In this document: piece by piece, positions 63,473 to 64,000 of the stretch
How positions within the stretch are numbered: the stretch's first letter is position 1
Layout of the letters: every line of letters starts with the position of its first letter
From: a bacterium 210820-DFI.6.37
GTDB lineage: Bacteria > Bacillota > Clostridia > Peptostreptococcales > Anaerovoracaceae
Assembly (NCBI GenBank): GCA_020558355.1
Contig: JAJCKG010000004.1
Coordinates: 1-64,000 of the forward strand
Length of the DNA: 64,000 nucleotides
Direction: 5' to 3'
Notes under the pieces: model-generated
What the model saw: only the letters and a program-made list of their open reading frames with translations
Told to the model about the DNA's origin: nothing
Database searches by the model: none
Made by a program: the position numbers and the translations under genes

Positions 63473-64000
63473 CTATTCAATCATTTTTTGTACCGAAATA
63501 CGCTTTTGCCCCCTTCTGCCGCTGGGCTTCAGGCGGATTCCAACAGCGCCGGAGGTATCGTTCCGTACAATCATTATACCTTTTTGCCCGCATTTTTCAA
63601 TAACCGCCTCAGAAGGATGACCAAAATTATTTTTACCCACCTGGAAAACCGCAAGGGCCGGATCTACCGCTTCAAGGAATTCCTCAGAGGAACTGTATTT
63701 GCTGCCGTGATGGGCGACCTTCAAAATATGACTCCGCAGCTTTTCCCCGCTTTCTTCAACCAGCTCTCCTTCTCCCTGGGCGTCGATATCTCCTGTTATG
63801 AGAACGGACATTCCCTGATACTCCAGTTTCATAATCAGACTTGACGCGTTTTCATCTTCTTCCTCTTCTATCATACGCTCATATTCCTCTGGGGACCGTC
63901 TTTCCGGCGCCAGGATCTCCAGCTTTACATCCTTATCCAGCCACACAGTCTGCCCTTTATAAAGGAAAAAAAGCTCCGTCCCTGTCTCTTTTCTTATTTG
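63473..64000 (-). CDS. comEC: ComEC/Rec2 competence protein, C-terminal part
   Basis: The frame is open through the window edge, so only the last ~175 codons are seen. They hold the end of the metallo-beta-lactamase-like domain: SLIMKLEYQGMSVLITGDID, then LKVAHHGSKYSSSEEFL and NFGHPSEAVIE. This is the C-terminus of ComEC, the DNA-uptake channel. The gene order comEC-holA supports the call. Confidence 0.88.
   Translation of the reverse strand, partial: QIRKETGTELFFLYKGQTVWLDKDVKLEILAPERRSPEEYERMIEEEEDENASSLIMKLEYQGMSVLITGDIDAQGEGELVEESGEKLRSHILKVAHHGSKYSSSEEFLEAVDPALAVFQVGKNNFGHPSEAVIEKCGQKGIMIVRNDTSGAVGIRLKPSGRRGQKRISVQKMIE

Noticed and set aside
1..64000. CRISPR arrays, rRNA or tRNA genes
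   Set aside because: I looked for regularly spaced repeats and tRNA-like arms and saw none. The only tandem repeats are the two ~200-bp units at 1227-1694.

Overview
The window looks like chromosome from an anaerobic, low-to-mid GC Firmicute (class Clostridia), probably an amino-acid-fermenting gut-type organism. The evidence is strong GGAGG-type ribosome sites, a NuoE/NuoF/flavin transhydrogenase-like complex, a glycyl radical enzyme with its activase, GdhA, crotonase, MgtE, EutH and Tn916-like integrase architecture. I cannot name the species. No rRNA, tRNA or CRISPR array was recognised.

Region 1 (about 240-18,640, all minus strand) is an exopolysaccharide/capsule locus. In transcription order it has a small unknown protein, a DegT-type sugar aminotransferase, an initiating phospho-sugar transferase, a GT2, two GT4 glycosyltransferases around a Wzy-like polymerase, a TupA-like ATP-grasp protein, a LicD / HAD phosphatase / LicC-like cassette, a Wzx-like flippase, a hexapeptide acetyltransferase, WecB, UDP-glucose dehydrogenase, UDP-glucuronate 4-epimerase and RfbA. 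It ends in a strong terminator. Between the 3' genes lie decayed relics (a second epimerase, a TIR-like gene, an alanine racemase) and two ~200-bp hairpin-rich repeats.

Region 2 (18,711-23,097) is a helicase with seven helicase-associated repeats, then a tyrosine recombinase gene enclosed by 25-bp inverted repeats (24/25 match). Inside the right repeat sits a consensus promoter pointing outward; inside the left repeat sits a terminator. The layout predicts a self-contained invertible promoter that, when flipped, would fire into the helicase and probably the polysaccharide locus. This is the most interesting observation in the window.

Region 3 (23,317-31,818, minus) has MgtE, an Fe-S flavoprotein, a lactate/malate-dehydrogenase-like protein and a 1623-residue fusion of HD, helical-repeat, nucleotidyltransferase, acetyltransferase-like and phosphoribosyltransferase-like domains. 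The last three look like one operon of unknown function.

Region 4 (31,980-49,840) is central and amino-acid metabolism plus regulators: gdhA, crotonase, a small HMA membrane protein, aldo/keto reductase, an AraC regulator, a glycyl radical enzyme/activase/LysP-like permease operon with an unusual Cys-Ile-Gln active-site loop, argH, tcdA, and a TetR-controlled pair of half-size ABC transporters with a very clear 39-bp operator.

Region 5 (49,862-55,325) has EutH, a QueG-like Fe-S protein, a SGNH hydrolase and an AEC transporter, set among gene fragments, a gutted sigma-54 activator and two copies of a short inverted-repeat element. Region 6 (55,340-64,000, minus) encodes a three-subunit NAD(P)H/ferredoxin-type flavin complex, an EamA transporter, HolA and the 3' part of ComEC.
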